Of a stretch of DNA of 29,658 nt, positions 1 to 9,928 are shown one piece after another. The stretch is taken from positions 1 to 29,658 of the IMG/VR virus record IMGVR_UViG_3300050015_000171; one strand, written 5' to 3'. Numbering within the stretch: the first letter of the stretch is position 1; each line of letters opens with the position of its first letter. The position numbers and the translations under genes were made by a program. Below the pieces are notes generated by a model, which saw nothing but the letters and a program-made list of their open reading frames with translations, searched no databases and was not told the DNA's origin. This stretch comes from a virus.

Positions 1-1610
<1,610 letters not shown>

Positions 1611-1632
1611 CTGGTTATTAATCCTCTATCAC

Positions 1633-1640
1633 TATTTATT
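1633..1640 (-). promoter_or_regulatory. Possible late promoter box (AATAAATA) for fibre operon
   Basis: On the minus strand AATAAATA lies 22 nt upstream of the 1610 start codon. It differs at one position from the T4 late box TATAAATA. The spacing is plausible, but the window is AT-rich, so this is weak. Confidence 0.3.
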
Positions 1641-1717
1641 GGTTAGAAGTTTTTCCTATATACTTTTTATTTGAAATTTGATTGGTTGCAGAATAAATAA
1701 TACCATACATATAAAAT

Positions 1718-2146
1718 TTATTTATCCCCATTTAAAAATTTATAATTTTCTATAGCATTACGTATATGCCATTGTCTTTGTGATATTTGTTCCATAGTAC
1801 GTTTAAGGAAATCTATCAATTCTTCTTTTCCATCCATTTGAAATCGTAAATTCTGAAGTTCATCATCAGCAGCAAGATATAATTTTACATCGGTATCTAA
1901 TATTTTTTTGAGTAATGGTTTTTTCTCATATACATCAGGCTCAGATTTTTTGCGATAATATTCCCATCGTTCCAAATATAATTTATCCCATTGACGTTCC
2001 AAATTTTTTAATGCTAATTTTTCGGACATCAGAAGTTTATTATATTCATGATGGATATCCGGAGTTCTAATTGACTCTAGGGTGAGTTCATCACCTTCAA
2101 TTTTTAGATCTTTTTTAACTTTGGTATGTAATTCGGAAAGTGTCAT
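1718..2146 (-). CDS. uvsY: UvsY-like recombination mediator
   Basis: The 142-residue length is close to T4 UvsY (about 137). The pattern also matches: an N-terminal 'L.ELH..VKKDLKI..DEL..ES', a central basic stretch with LKNLERQWDKLYLERWEYY, then K-L..L.AD..L, a FLKRTMEQISQR helix and a short C-terminus ending FLNGDK. In T4, UvsY loads the UvsX recombinase onto Gp32-coated single-stranded DNA during recombination-dependent replication and repair. No strong Shine-Dalgarno is visible before the ATG. It lies between a structural protein gene and the fibre genes, consistent with the T4-like habit of placing uvsY among late genes. Assignment rests on length and residue pattern read by eye. Confidence 0.8.
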   Translation of the reverse strand: MTLSELHTKVKKDLKIEGDELTLESIRTPDIHHEYNKLLMSEKLALKNLERQWDKLYLERWEYYRKKSEPDVYEKKPLLKKILDTDVKLYLAADDELQNLRFQMDGKEELIDFLKRTMEQISQRQWHIRNAIENYKFLNGDK

Positions 2147-2229
2147 AATTTATCATTTTAATTAAATACGTGTAATACCACTAAAAAATATGAATTTAAT
2201 TTACCCAAAAATAAGTACTTTAAATTCAT

Positions 2230-2266
2230 AAAGATAGAAATCTTAAAATGTAAAATTTCTATCTTT
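2230..2266 (-). terminator. Probable terminator after tail-tube-fold gene
   Basis: A perfect 12-bp inverted repeat, AAAGATAGAAAT (2230-2241) against ATTTCTATCTTT (2255-2266), encloses a 13-nt loop. It starts 8 nt beyond the stop of the 2274-2855 gene. The stem is AT-rich and lacks a long U tract, so efficiency is uncertain. Confidence 0.5.
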
Positions 2267-2273
2267 TTAATAT

Positions 2274-2855
2274 TTAGTCGGGTTCTACAGTAGCATTTAC
2301 AGTTTCAAAGTCATAATAAGGGTAGGAAAACCGTACAGTAGCTTCAATTGGAGAAGGATCTGTAGTATCATTAGTTAAACTTAATCCACTAAGATATACA
2401 GGAAATGCATCCTTAAAATAAAAAACTATGTTAGGAACAGATTCATTAGTCAATAAAACCAATTGAGCGTCAGAAACTAATCCACCTTCTGGACCAGGTT
2501 GTAAATTCTCAAGTTTAACTTCACCATAATCTTGTCCTGTTTCCACCATACCCATTAAGCGAATCCAATTAGATAATTCCGCCCAATTATTTAAATCCCT
2601 ATCAACTATAAAAGTTAATTCTAGATCATCAAACGTAACATTTAATCCACTACGTTTTATAGGATTAAGACTAGTTTTTTGTTCCCATGCAGGGAGGCTA
2701 ATAGCAGGAATATTAGCCGCCTTGCATGTTAGGGACATTTCTGGCAATTTAGTAAGAAAGAAAGTAAATTTATTCGGTAGAAGTGGATTTAAATTCTTTG
2801 GTTGCCTATTAAATGCCCCATAATTTTGAGATTGTCCTGTTAATGTAAGGCTCAT
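2274..2855 (-). CDS. Tail-tube-fold virion protein (gp19/gp54-like)
   Basis: This 193-residue protein contains 'NKFTFFLTKLPEMSLTCKAA' followed by 'NIPAIS', a basic 'KRSGLNVTFDDLELTFIVD' strand pair and 'NNWAELSNWIRLMG'. That order (N-F/F-x-L…, C-x-A…IPA, then TF-DD-L…FIVD, then an amphipathic helix with paired Trp) is the layout of T4-like tail-tube family proteins, also visible in the clear gp19 at 14478-15065. It is therefore likely a paralogue of the tube fold, acting as a tube, baseplate or tube-initiator subunit. Its start is 1 nt beyond the stop of the glycosyltransferase-like gene, so the two are co-transcribed. Which tube or baseplate position it occupies cannot be decided by eye. Confidence 0.55.
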   Translation of the reverse strand: MSLTLTGQSQNYGAFNRQPKNLNPLLPNKFTFFLTKLPEMSLTCKAANIPAISLPAWEQKTSLNPIKRSGLNVTFDDLELTFIVDRDLNNWAELSNWIRLMGMVETGQDYGEVKLENLQPGPEGGLVSDAQLVLLTNESVPNIVFYFKDAFPVYLSGLSLTNDTTDPSPIEATVRFSYPYYDFETVNATVEPD

Positions 2856-2856
2856 A

Positions 2857-3927
2857 TTATTTTAAAAGTCTTTCATTTGGTGCTAAATTAGGATCATCTT
2901 CATTTCTTGCTCTAAAATAATGCCGTAAATCGTCACGTAATTTAGGTTTATTATTAATTAATTGATATAATCCCTGCCAATCGCGTCTTAAATCTTTTAT
3001 AGGATCAAATTTATTTTCTTCCAAAATATTTGCACGCTCTCTATAAAATCGGTTTGCCTTTGGTCCATGCCAATAATGAGTAATCAGATTATCAATATAC
3101 CAAATATTAGCTTTGATTTCTCTTGCGGCATTGTCTTGCCATTGTCTGGTAGCCCGATAATATGCAGGTAAATTCTCGTAATCAGAATCTCGACCATCAT
3201 TTTTTCCAATTAAACCATATGCCATGACCCAATCAGCACTTCCAAGAATAGCTACATCAAATAATCCACCCATGGCATCCCATGTAGATTTTCTATATGC
3301 CCATCCTAAACCTGTAGCACCCCACCAACTGTTAGATTTTGTCATATCTTTATAACAATTTTCATTAGTTACACTAGGACTATTTAATGTTGCTAAGTCC
3401 TTATAGATATTTGGTACAATTGTATGTGAATAGGAGTATACAAAGCCATTCGTGATACCTAAAGGTCTTTGTCTTTTATCGGTGTCAATAAACTGATGAA
3501 ATAATTGTACTGCATGATAATGTTGTAATTGGTGAATTGCTTCTAATCCCCAATCATAACGCGACATACCGACATCTCCATCTATGTAACCAACATATTG
3601 CGCTGTAGGTGGCATACGTTGGACCACAAGATTTAATACATTTTCTTTTAACCAAAGTTCACTAGTTGTTCGGAATTGGAAGTCATGAGGATTATCAAGA
3701 CTAGTAACTTCAAAAGGTCTATCACCAAAGGCAACTTCACCAACATATAAAATAATATTTGGTGCAGCTTCCATTCTTTTACGAAAATCGTTGAATAATT
3801 CACGTCTAGCAGTCCATCGTTGAGGATTACTGTACATACATGCAATATGTAAAGTTTGGTCCTCAGACCATGGTGATGCCGCTAAGTGTACATTTGGGTG
3901 TGAAAGTTTTTGATGTTCAATTAACAT
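2857..3927 (-). CDS. Glycosyltransferase-like protein (GT-A type DxD)
   Basis: This 356-residue protein has no signal peptide or membrane helix, so it is cytoplasmic. An acidic 'YIDGDVGM' motif (Asp116-x-Asp118) follows a hydrophobic strand and fits the metal-binding DxD of GT-A glycosyltransferases. Downstream are 'WWGATGLGWAYRKSTWDAMG', 'LGSADWVMAYGL' and 'ITHYWHGPKANRFYRERANI', a set typical of phage proteins annotated as family-2-like glycosyltransferases. The substrate could be a virion protein or DNA and is unknown. A late-type box (GATAAATA) lies 35-42 nt upstream and an AGGA site about 12 nt before the ATG. The gene heads a two-gene unit with the tube-fold protein, which makes a virion component a reasonable target. 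That last point is inference. Confidence 0.7.
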   Translation of the reverse strand: MLIEHQKLSHPNVHLAASPWSEDQTLHIACMYSNPQRWTARRELFNDFRKRMEAAPNIILYVGEVAFGDRPFEVTSLDNPHDFQFRTTSELWLKENVLNLVVQRMPPTAQYVGYIDGDVGMSRYDWGLEAIHQLQHYHAVQLFHQFIDTDKRQRPLGITNGFVYSYSHTIVPNIYKDLATLNSPSVTNENCYKDMTKSNSWWGATGLGWAYRKSTWDAMGGLFDVAILGSADWVMAYGLIGKNDGRDSDYENLPAYYRATRQWQDNAAREIKANIWYIDNLITHYWHGPKANRFYRERANILEENKFDPIKDLRRDWQGLYQLINNKPKLRDDLRHYFRARNEDDPNLAPNERLLK

Positions 3928-3961
3928 TATTTGTTTTCCTGCTGCTATAAGGGAACACTAT

Positions 3962-3969
3962 TATTTATC
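3962..3969 (-). promoter_or_regulatory. Late promoter box GATAAATA
   Basis: The T4-type late box variant GATAAATA lies on the minus strand just at the stop of the upstream endonuclease gene. The predicted start near 3956 leaves a leader of about 29 nt before the glycosyltransferase-like gene. Confidence 0.55.
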
Positions 3970-5725
3970 AAGAAATATAAACGCTATTACCACAATCTAC
4001 AATTTTTGTAAAGTTATTGTCTTTCATATTTTGATATTCAGTTTTATTTGGATCAAAAGTATCTAATAAATTCTTTAATTTATGTTTCTGGCATTTTATC
4101 CGAGAATAAATCAAATTATCTTTAACATACCAATAATTTGGAAGTGAATTATGAATAAACTTTAAACCAATCAAATTATAAACCTCACCAGTATTCCATC
4201 TATTATCTGAATAAGAAATAATATTTTTAGGTAAATGTTGTTTTTTGAAAAAATTAAAAAGTTTAGAAGCACCGCCAACTACTATGGTATTTAATTTGGT
4301 TGAAAATCTTAACAATTCCCAATCAAAATTTTTATTGTATCTAGGTTTTCCAAAAGTCATTATAGAAACTAATTCATCATCTAAAAATAAACCATAAGAT
4401 ACATTAAAGTTTATGTATCCTTGAAAATGTGTCTGATTTAAAAATATCTCAGTTTGTTCTTTATCGACTATTTTTATTTTTGTTTTTCTTGCTGGTATTT
4501 TGTGAATTGATTTTTGTTCAATATGATTCTTTATATTGAACCTAGAGAATATAATATCATTTTTAAATTTCCATTCATGTTCAAATATATTAAAGAATTT
4601 TGGTTTAGGCAAATTAATGGAATAACATTCAGTTTTACCATTAAATTTTTCTTCCGGAAGATATTTATAGTCCTTTAATAATTTATGTAATATTTGTTCG
4701 TAATTCCACGCTTGATATAATGTTAGAGTTTCTTCCCAGATAGATTCTATGATGAAATCTTTATATTCTTTGGATGAATATCGTTCTTTTATTTTTGTTG
4801 AAATTCCCAATTTATAAAAGAATGTATTATCTGATTTCCGTGTGAACTTAAAGAAATATATAATTGCTGGAATATTTTTCTTTTCTGGAAATTTTTCAAA
4901 ATATTTATTAAAGTATCCACCGGCTATCTTATTATAACCACATTTTTGGCAATCACAACCTTTTAAATGATTTGTGGGGAACACCCAAAAAGATCCATGT
5001 TCTGGGCAAATAATTTCTATTTTTTCTTTTTGGTTGATATAGATAGATTTAGAGTAATCATAAAAACCATTATGAATTATATTTGATTCTTGAATAAATT
5101 CTTGGGTTGTTTTACTAAATAATTTTCTTTGAGATTCTCTTAAGCATTCAGGACAACCATTAAAAAATAAATGATTCGCTGGAGTTTGAGAGAAATAAGA
5201 GTTATGTAAATTACACCGTATTGGAATTTTTATATTCTTATTTTTATAATTTTTGATTTCACTATAATCAAATTTTTCTCCCCATTTTTCTTTTGCTCGT
5301 TTTAAAAAATGTTTAAATAATTTTTCTTGACAACATATTTTACATTTTTTACCTCCTTTTAATAATTTATAAGGAGATAAAGAAAAAATAATATTGTGGA
5401 TATTACATTTGATTTGTATGTCTTTGTGTATTTGCTGGTATGGCTCCAAAATTGTATATTTATTTGGATATTTTTTTTCTAATATTTCTTTAAAATCTTT
5501 TTTGCGTAATTTTTCTTGTTGAATTATTTTACCACAAAATTTACAACCGCAACCTTTCAGGATAAAATGGTTTAATGGAGAAACCTCAAAAATATTATTA
5601 TGCTCTATACATCTTATTTTTAATTTTTCCTTAAATGATGTATAATGCGTTTTGGAATAATCAAATCTATTTCCGTATTCATTAATAGATTTTTTAATAA
5701 ACTGCTGAGTTGTACACTTGTTCAT
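3968..5725 (-). CDS. Composite Hef-like homing endonuclease with zinc-cluster repeats
   Basis: This 585-residue protein has three parts. Residues about 20-262 contain four repeats, each with FDYSK-like, C-x2-H and a later C-x2-C (for example Cys39/His42 with Cys61/Cys64, and Cys240/His243 with Cys259/Cys262). They look like zinc-binding DNA-recognition modules. Residues about 285-365 ('IIYFFKF…YKLGIST.IKERY…E..LH') resemble a GIY-YIG/T5orf172-type nuclease core. The C-terminal segment, about 430-550, has 'SYGLFLDDELVSIMTFGKPR', 'LLRFSTKLNTIVVGGASKLF' and 'SYSDNRWNTGEVYNLIGLKF', the pattern of Hef-like endonucleases in T4-like phages. The gene is free-standing between gp23 and the glycosyltransferase-like gene, is very AT-rich and has a weak ribosome site, all typical of a mobile endonuclease gene. 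Target site and activity are unknown. Confidence 0.75.
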   Translation of the reverse strand: MNKCTTQQFIKKSINEYGNRFDYSKTHYTSFKEKLKIRCIEHNNIFEVSPLNHFILKGCGCKFCGKIIQQEKLRKKDFKEILEKKYPNKYTILEPYQQIHKDIQIKCNIHNIIFSLSPYKLLKGGKKCKICCQEKLFKHFLKRAKEKWGEKFDYSEIKNYKNKNIKIPIRCNLHNSYFSQTPANHLFFNGCPECLRESQRKLFSKTTQEFIQESNIIHNGFYDYSKSIYINQKEKIEIICPEHGSFWVFPTNHLKGCDCQKCGYNKIAGGYFNKYFEKFPEKKNIPAIIYFFKFTRKSDNTFFYKLGISTKIKERYSSKEYKDFIIESIWEETLTLYQAWNYEQILHKLLKDYKYLPEEKFNGKTECYSINLPKPKFFNIFEHEWKFKNDIIFSRFNIKNHIEQKSIHKIPARKTKIKIVDKEQTEIFLNQTHFQGYINFNVSYGLFLDDELVSIMTFGKPRYNKNFDWELLRFSTKLNTIVVGGASKLFNFFKKQHLPKNIISYSDNRWNTGEVYNLIGLKFIHNSLPNYWYVKDNLIYSRIKCQKHKLKNLLDTFDPNKTEYQNMKDNNFTKIVDCGNSVYIS

Positions 5726-5790
5726 AATGTTTCTTTACAGTATTATTTAGTAAAAGAAACATATACTTTTGAAATTATTTTTAAATAAAA

Positions 5791-5819
5791 AAAGGCAGCC
5801 AATTATATTAGCTGCCTTT
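5791..5819 (-). terminator. Strong intrinsic terminator after gp23
   Basis: AAAGGCAGC (5791-5799) pairs perfectly with GCTGCCTTT (5811-5819). On the minus strand the stem is followed directly by a run of seven T (counting the three in the stem) and TATTT. It lies 46 nt past the gp23 stop and separates it from the endonuclease gene. Confidence 0.9.
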
Positions 5820-5829
5820 GAATTAAATG

Positions 5830-5844
5830 CTGGCCTTCAGCCAG
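5830..5844 (-). other. Second small hairpin between gp23 stop and terminator
   Basis: CTGGC (5830-5834) and GCCAG (5840-5844) form a 5-bp stem with a 5-nt loop. It lies between the gp23 stop and the main terminator, so the major capsid mRNA would end in two tandem hairpins. A role in 3'-end stability is inferred. Confidence 0.5.
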
Positions 5845-5864
5845 TCTTGTCTATTTGTTGAAAT

Positions 5865-7226
5865 CTAGAGCAAATTTACTACTTTTATCATCCTATAATA
5901 GGCTGAGGAATCAGCTTGCAAGGTTGCATTTGCGTCACTCCAGAATGGATTAGGAGCTAGAGCATATCTGGTCTTAAAGGCTATTTTTGGCTGGAAGCTA
6001 TGCGGATCTTGGGCACGGAATAACTGCAATGGCACATATGGGCAATAAAATAAACCGGCATCGTATGCATTAGCACCCTTATAACCAACTAGTAAGAACT
6101 CTTCATTAGCCCCACCGTTACCAAAGTAAGGGTCAATATAGACACGGAAACGACCATTTAGAACACCGGCAAAAGTATTACCAGTATCGTCTACTGTTAG
6201 ATCGGATTGGATAGCAGGAGTATAATCTAATTTACCAGCCATTACAAGCGCACTTGCAACGTCTGAGGAACAGATTATAACATTACCTCTACCGCGTCTA
6301 GTTGCCTTCGCAATAGCGTTTGCTTCACGTTCCACTTGGAACATTAAGCCCTTAAACTTTTCAACTGACCAACGTCCATTGGCATCAACATCTAAGTCGA
6401 ATGTACCAGGAACAGTTGTTTGAGCGGCACCAGGGACGGCGATTAAATAGATTGTACGAATAACTTCACGATTGATTTCTGTTAAGATTTCAGCCGAAAG
6501 AATATTAGCCAATTCTGTTTCAGCATCTAAACCGTGAATAGCTTTTAAGTCTTGAGCCACTTCAATTGAATATTCTGCCTTCAATGCTCTTGTCTTTGCT
6601 TCCACAGAAATTTTATCAATGCTGAATGCCATTTGATTGAAATCTGCACCAACTCCATCACCTAATGCTTCAGCTTGTGCTGTAGCCATTGCGCGACCAG
6701 TTGTATAACCAGAAGCAGTTGGAGGGAATCCAGAACTTACTGGATCAGTACCAGCATGGGCGGTTGCACCTGAGAATGTCTGGACTGCACCAGATAATGT
6801 TGCTCCACCCCAATTTGCACCGAAAGGACCAGCAGGATCTTGTCCAGTGAAGGCTGTATTAGCTTCGTTGAATAATGCCTCTGTACCTTGTTTGTTTGTA
6901 TAACGTGATTTCATTGCGAAGATTAATCCGGTAGGTCCAACCATAGGTTGCACACCGCATACATCGTAAGCAATTAAGTTAGGCATAGCACGTCTGACCA
7001 AAGAAATCAAAATCGGGTCAAAGTTAGCAATACCAGCGCCAGTACTAAGTGTTGGGGCAGACTCAGTTAACATTTGGTGAGTTTTTTCAAACTCATTAGC
7101 TTGATTCTCCATAACTACCGCTGTTACCCGGCGCTTATGTCGATTAGTTAATTTACCAAAATTTTCATCGTCAAGAACCTCTGCCCACTTATCAACTAAT
7201 TTATCAGTGGTAATTTCAGGTCTCAT
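5865..7226 (-). CDS. 23: Major capsid protein gp23
   Basis: The 453-residue protein has the T4 gp23 layout. A charged N-terminal delta domain runs to residue 55, then 'GIANFDPILISLVRRAMPNL' and 'AYDVCGVQPMVGPTGLIFAM', and a C-terminal 'FKTRYALAPNPF'. T4 gp23 is cut by the gp21 prohead protease after a short hydrophobic-x-Glu motif. Here MLTE55-S56 lies just before the conserved GIANFDPILI block, so the mature chain probably starts at Ser56. It forms the hexamers of the capsid shell. A canonical late box TATAAATA lies 60-67 nt upstream and AAGGAG precedes the ATG. Two hairpins, including a strong terminator, close the gene, consistent with very high late expression. Confidence 0.96.
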   Translation of the reverse strand: MRPEITTDKLVDKWAEVLDDENFGKLTNRHKRRVTAVVMENQANEFEKTHQMLTESAPTLSTGAGIANFDPILISLVRRAMPNLIAYDVCGVQPMVGPTGLIFAMKSRYTNKQGTEALFNEANTAFTGQDPAGPFGANWGGATLSGAVQTFSGATAHAGTDPVSSGFPPTASGYTTGRAMATAQAEALGDGVGADFNQMAFSIDKISVEAKTRALKAEYSIEVAQDLKAIHGLDAETELANILSAEILTEINREVIRTIYLIAVPGAAQTTVPGTFDLDVDANGRWSVEKFKGLMFQVEREANAIAKATRRGRGNVIICSSDVASALVMAGKLDYTPAIQSDLTVDDTGNTFAGVLNGRFRVYIDPYFGNGGANEEFLLVGYKGANAYDAGLFYCPYVPLQLFRAQDPHSFQPKIAFKTRYALAPNPFWSDANATLQADSSAYYRMIKVVNLL

Positions 7227-7285
7227 TTTTAATTATTTCTCCTTAAACTCTTTTACAGATAAAACTTAAATAAACTCTTTGGAGT

Positions 7286-7293
7286 TATTTATA
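7286..7293 (-). promoter_or_regulatory. Late promoter box TATAAATA for gp23
   Basis: This is an exact match to the T4 late box on the minus strand. Placing the start 6 nt downstream (about 7280) gives a 54-nt leader that carries the AAGGAG ribosome site of gp23. Confidence 0.85.
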
Positions 7294-7299
7294 AATCCT

Positions 7300-8658
7300 T
7301 TACTTTTTAGCCATTCTAGCTAAAGTTGTTCTAATTGACTGTACTTTTTCCGTACCAACTTGTTCCATATCAGAATTTCCATCTAATACTTGCTCAGATA
7401 GAGTCTTTTTGGTTTCAGTAGGTTTCTTTGGTGTAGAATCTACATTTTCCTTCAAAACACTCAAAGAGGTTTCAAATTGTTTTGCAGACTTATACTCCAC
7501 ACTTTCAGATAAACTTCTCAACTTCTCAACTTGAGTGGCTACCATTCCCTTTGTTACTTTATCAAAAACTTCGGTACGTTCATGAAGTTTTACCTGTTTT
7601 TGAAGGTTGACATTTGTATCAATTTGTTCATTTAATTTCTTTTCTAATTTATTGATACGGTCCACCATTTCAGAAACAACGTCAACTTTTTCTTGAGGTA
7701 ATTCGATATAATGTTCCTCAAATAAACTCTTTAAACCAGTAATGAAATCTTCTGTCAATTCTGATTTAATAGCTTTCTCTAAAGGAACTTCATTTGTTTT
7801 AACCCAATGTTCAACAACTAAATCTAAATGCTCACTTACAGCTTCCGATAAATCTTCACGAATTTGTTCTACCCTAGCATTAAGTTTTTGTGTATATCTT
7901 TCATTCAAGATTTTGCGATAATTCTTAATACTTTGTGATAAGGCAGCCTCAAAGATAATGGCAGTTTTTTCTTTCAAAGCTTCAGAAATTGTTTCACCTT
8001 CTAAAAGGGAATCGGTTGCTTCAGATACTGCTTTCTTATCAGCTTTTTCATCTTCCTTTTCTTCTTTTGCCAGTTGTTGCTTTGTTTTATCGCCTTCCTC
8101 TGAATCGGTTTCTTCCTTAACATGATCGGCCTTTTCACCAGAACCATGAGGTTTACCTAACAGAGTTTTTGCGGCTTCGGATTCAGACTTTTTTACTTCT
8201 TTCTTTTCGTCATCTTCCTCTTCTTTCAAAGCCTTTTTCTTCATAAATGGAGGTAATTCTTTCTTCTTATCTTTACCTTCATCTTTTTTATCGTCTTCCT
8301 CTTCAGTTAAACCGTAAACTTTAGGTTTAGGAGGAAGTTCAGATTTTCCGGCAGATTTATTTTCTTTATCTAAGCCGTCATGTTGGGGTCTAGGTAAATC
8401 TGAATTACCAGGAATGTGACCAGTTGGTCCTTCTGTAGGACTCACACCAGGTGTAGTCTTTAATGTTTTACCAACATCAGTTGGAATAGGTCCGGTCGCG
8501 TCAACTTTTCCTGTACCGTCTAAGCTAGAAGTGACTTCTTGTCCCTTTTCAGGCTTAACTTGCGTAGGACTATGTGTTCCATAAGCCTCTTCAGACTCAT
8601 TCAGAACATTCTTATTTTCGCGGAGGACTTTCTCAATTTTCTCTTTAAAAGAACGCAT
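7300..8658 (-). CDS. 22: Prohead scaffold (core) protein gp22, enlarged
   Basis: The 452-residue protein lies between gp21 and gp23, where T4-like phages place the major scaffold gp22. The C-terminal half (about residues 225-410) is helical and matches the scaffold pattern: 'NYRKILNERYTQKL', a long acidic helix, 'LPQEKVDVVSEMVDRINKLE' and a coiled coil. The N-terminal half is a low-complexity stretch full of Lys, Glu, Asp, Pro and Ser, making the protein much longer than T4 gp22 (about 269). Scaffold proteins form the core around which gp23 assembles and are then cut up by gp21. The gene has its own late box GATAAATA and an AAGGAG site. The low-complexity extension is the odd feature. Confidence 0.88.
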   Translation of the reverse strand: MRSFKEKIEKVLRENKNVLNESEEAYGTHSPTQVKPEKGQEVTSSLDGTGKVDATGPIPTDVGKTLKTTPGVSPTEGPTGHIPGNSDLPRPQHDGLDKENKSAGKSELPPKPKVYGLTEEEDDKKDEGKDKKKELPPFMKKKALKEEEDDEKKEVKKSESEAAKTLLGKPHGSGEKADHVKEETDSEEGDKTKQQLAKEEKEDEKADKKAVSEATDSLLEGETISEALKEKTAIIFEAALSQSIKNYRKILNERYTQKLNARVEQIREDLSEAVSEHLDLVVEHWVKTNEVPLEKAIKSELTEDFITGLKSLFEEHYIELPQEKVDVVSEMVDRINKLEKKLNEQIDTNVNLQKQVKLHERTEVFDKVTKGMVATQVEKLRSLSESVEYKSAKQFETSLSVLKENVDSTPKKPTETKKTLSEQVLDGNSDMEQVGTEKVQSIRTTLARMAKK

Positions 8659-8695
8659 GAATATCTCCTTATTAATCTTTGATATATCTTAATGA

Positions 8696-8703
8696 TATTT
8701 ATC
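8696..8703 (-). promoter_or_regulatory. Late promoter box GATAAATA for gp22
   Basis: GATAAATA on the minus strand lies between the gp21 stop and the gp22 start. The predicted leader is about 32 nt and contains AAGGAG. Confidence 0.65.
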
Positions 8704-8705
8704 AA

Positions 8706-9398
8706 TTACTGGATTTTAAACTTATTATCCAATTCTACTAGGAAATCACGGTAAGTATTTAACTTTACTTCATTTAAATTATTACTAGCAGCGGATTTAA
8801 TAGCTTTTTTCCATTTATCTAAATTTGCCTCTTGAATTAATCCATCAGCAAAAATATATTCTTTATCTTCCATTACTCCTCTTACGAATGCGTCAGGAGC
8901 ACTGGGATCCATTACGATATCGGCAGCCGTAGCCAGACGAAAATCTGACTGGACCATATCAATACCATTTACTTTTCTTAAAGTTCCAATACCACGTGAA
9001 GAAACGCCAAATTGGATTTCTTCATCTAAAAAGTTCTGTACAATTTTTCCAAATGGTGAATTAGAAATTCTTGCTTTTCCAATATAATTATTACCATCTT
9101 GAATCAATGAAATAATTTTATGGGAAACACGTTCTGGATTAATTGTAGGTCCATCAGGGTGACCCAATTCACCAACCGCACGGTTTCTACCTATCATTTC
9201 ATTGATATAGCGATTAACTTCTGGTTCCATTACACCTTTGGCGTATTTTCTTTTATTTTTATTAGGAATTTCTTGCTGTAAAAATACACCTTCAACCATA
9301 TGATATCTTTTACCGTTTAGATCTTCAGTCAAAAAACGGAATTCATCACATGATTCTATTAGTATTTCTGCTTTTTCCCCGTTAAAAGTTGTAGACAT
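8706..9398 (-). CDS. 21: Prohead core serine protease gp21
   Basis: At 230 residues this is about the T4 gp21 size. It shows 'VEGVFLQQEIPNKNKRKY', then 'AVGELGHPDGP' with the catalytic His (His80), 'IQFGVSSRGIGTL' with the catalytic Ser region (Ser133/134), and 'DIVMDPSAPDAFV' at the end of the domain. These are hallmarks of the T4 prohead protease (peptidase family S77), which cleaves scaffold and capsid proteins during head maturation. I chose ATG 9398, 4 nt after the stop of the upstream gene. An in-frame TTG at 9419 would add seven residues but overlap that gene. Neither start has a strong Shine-Dalgarno, so translational coupling is likely. Confidence 0.92.
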   Translation of the reverse strand: MSTTFNGEKAEILIESCDEFRFLTEDLNGKRYHMVEGVFLQQEIPNKNKRKYAKGVMEPEVNRYINEMIGRNRAVGELGHPDGPTINPERVSHKIISLIQDGNNYIGKARISNSPFGKIVQNFLDEEIQFGVSSRGIGTLRKVNGIDMVQSDFRLATAADIVMDPSAPDAFVRGVMEDKEYIFADGLIQEANLDKWKKAIKSAASNNLNEVKLNTYRDFLVELDNKFKIQ

Positions 9399-9402
9399 AT
9401 AT

Positions 9403-9666
9403 TTACCAAAGTGCGACAATATTTTCAGCGGCAGTTCCTGTGCTTTTAATTAAAGAACATCTGATTGGATAAATGTATCCAGCAATACAATATAATTGGA
9501 CTGGAGTAGTATCTCCTGGTGCGGCCCCAGGATCATAATTGGCACCAAAAACTTCAAAAGTAACAGTACCACTGGTTCCTACCATAAATGCATAACAAGG
9601 GGGACTTAAAACTACCGAATCACTAGGTGTAACCGCGGCAGCATGTGAGTAATATCCACCTATCAT
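9403..9666 (-). CDS. Small virion-type protein, similar in pattern to spike-base/decoration proteins
   Basis: The 87-residue protein begins 'IGGYYSHAAAVTPSDSVVL', passes through 'CYAFMVGTSGTVTFEVFGA' and ends 'IYPIRCSLIKSTGTAAENIV'. The order 'AVTPSD…, …VG.SG.VT…, …G.I.PIR….V.STGTTA..IVALY' recurs in small phage and gene-transfer-agent head proteins annotated as spike base proteins, so a small capsid decoration or vertex protein is likely. This rests on pattern memory, not a search. It has a good GAGGA site, follows the gp67-like gene with no gap and precedes gp21, so it is made with the prohead core proteins. T4 has no gene of this kind here that I can recall. Confidence 0.6.
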   Translation of the reverse strand: MIGGYYSHAAAVTPSDSVVLSPPCYAFMVGTSGTVTFEVFGANYDPGAAPGDTTPVQLYCIAGYIYPIRCSLIKSTGTAAENIVALW

Positions 9667-9915
9667 TTATTTTTCCTCTTTTTTGGTTCCAAGCTTCTTA
9701 ATTTTTTCTTTGAAGGCTTGGCGTCTAGAAGCATTAAAAATAGTTTTTTCATCTTGTCCTGATAACTCTTTACCAGAATAAGACTTTGCGGCTACCTTTT
9801 TCTTCTGTTCCTCTAATATTAGACCAGCTTTACGATATAAAGCTCTCTCAGTAAGTTCCTGAACTTGTAAAAACTGTTTATTTTCTACAGCTTCAATTAT
9901 ATTCTTTTGTGGCAT
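9667..9915 (-). CDS. 67: Prohead core protein, gp67-like
   Basis: The 82-residue protein opens 'NIIEAVENKQFLQVQELTER' followed by 'ALYRKAGLILEEQKKKVA', then a charged Lys/Glu-rich tail. T4 gp67 is about the same size and has an N-terminal '..LIEAI…D…A…F..A…R…LI.EEK..IA' with a charged tail, and it lies between gp20 and gp21 as here. It is an internal prohead core component that is largely degraded by gp21. There is no Shine-Dalgarno, but a late-type box GATAAATA ends exactly 5 nt before the ATG, so a leaderless late mRNA is possible in addition to read-through from the upstream gene. Confidence 0.65.
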   Translation of the reverse strand: MPQKNIIEAVENKQFLQVQELTERALYRKAGLILEEQKKKVAAKSYSGKELSGQDEKTIFNASRRQAFKEKIKKLGTKKEEK

Positions 9916-9920
9916 ATTAA

Positions 9921-9928
9921 TATTTATC
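9921..9928 (-). promoter_or_regulatory. Late-type box GATAAATA placed for a leaderless mRNA
   Basis: GATAAATA on the minus strand ends 5 nt before ATG 9915. With T4 late spacing (box at -13 to -6), +1 would be the A of the start codon. Confidence 0.45.
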
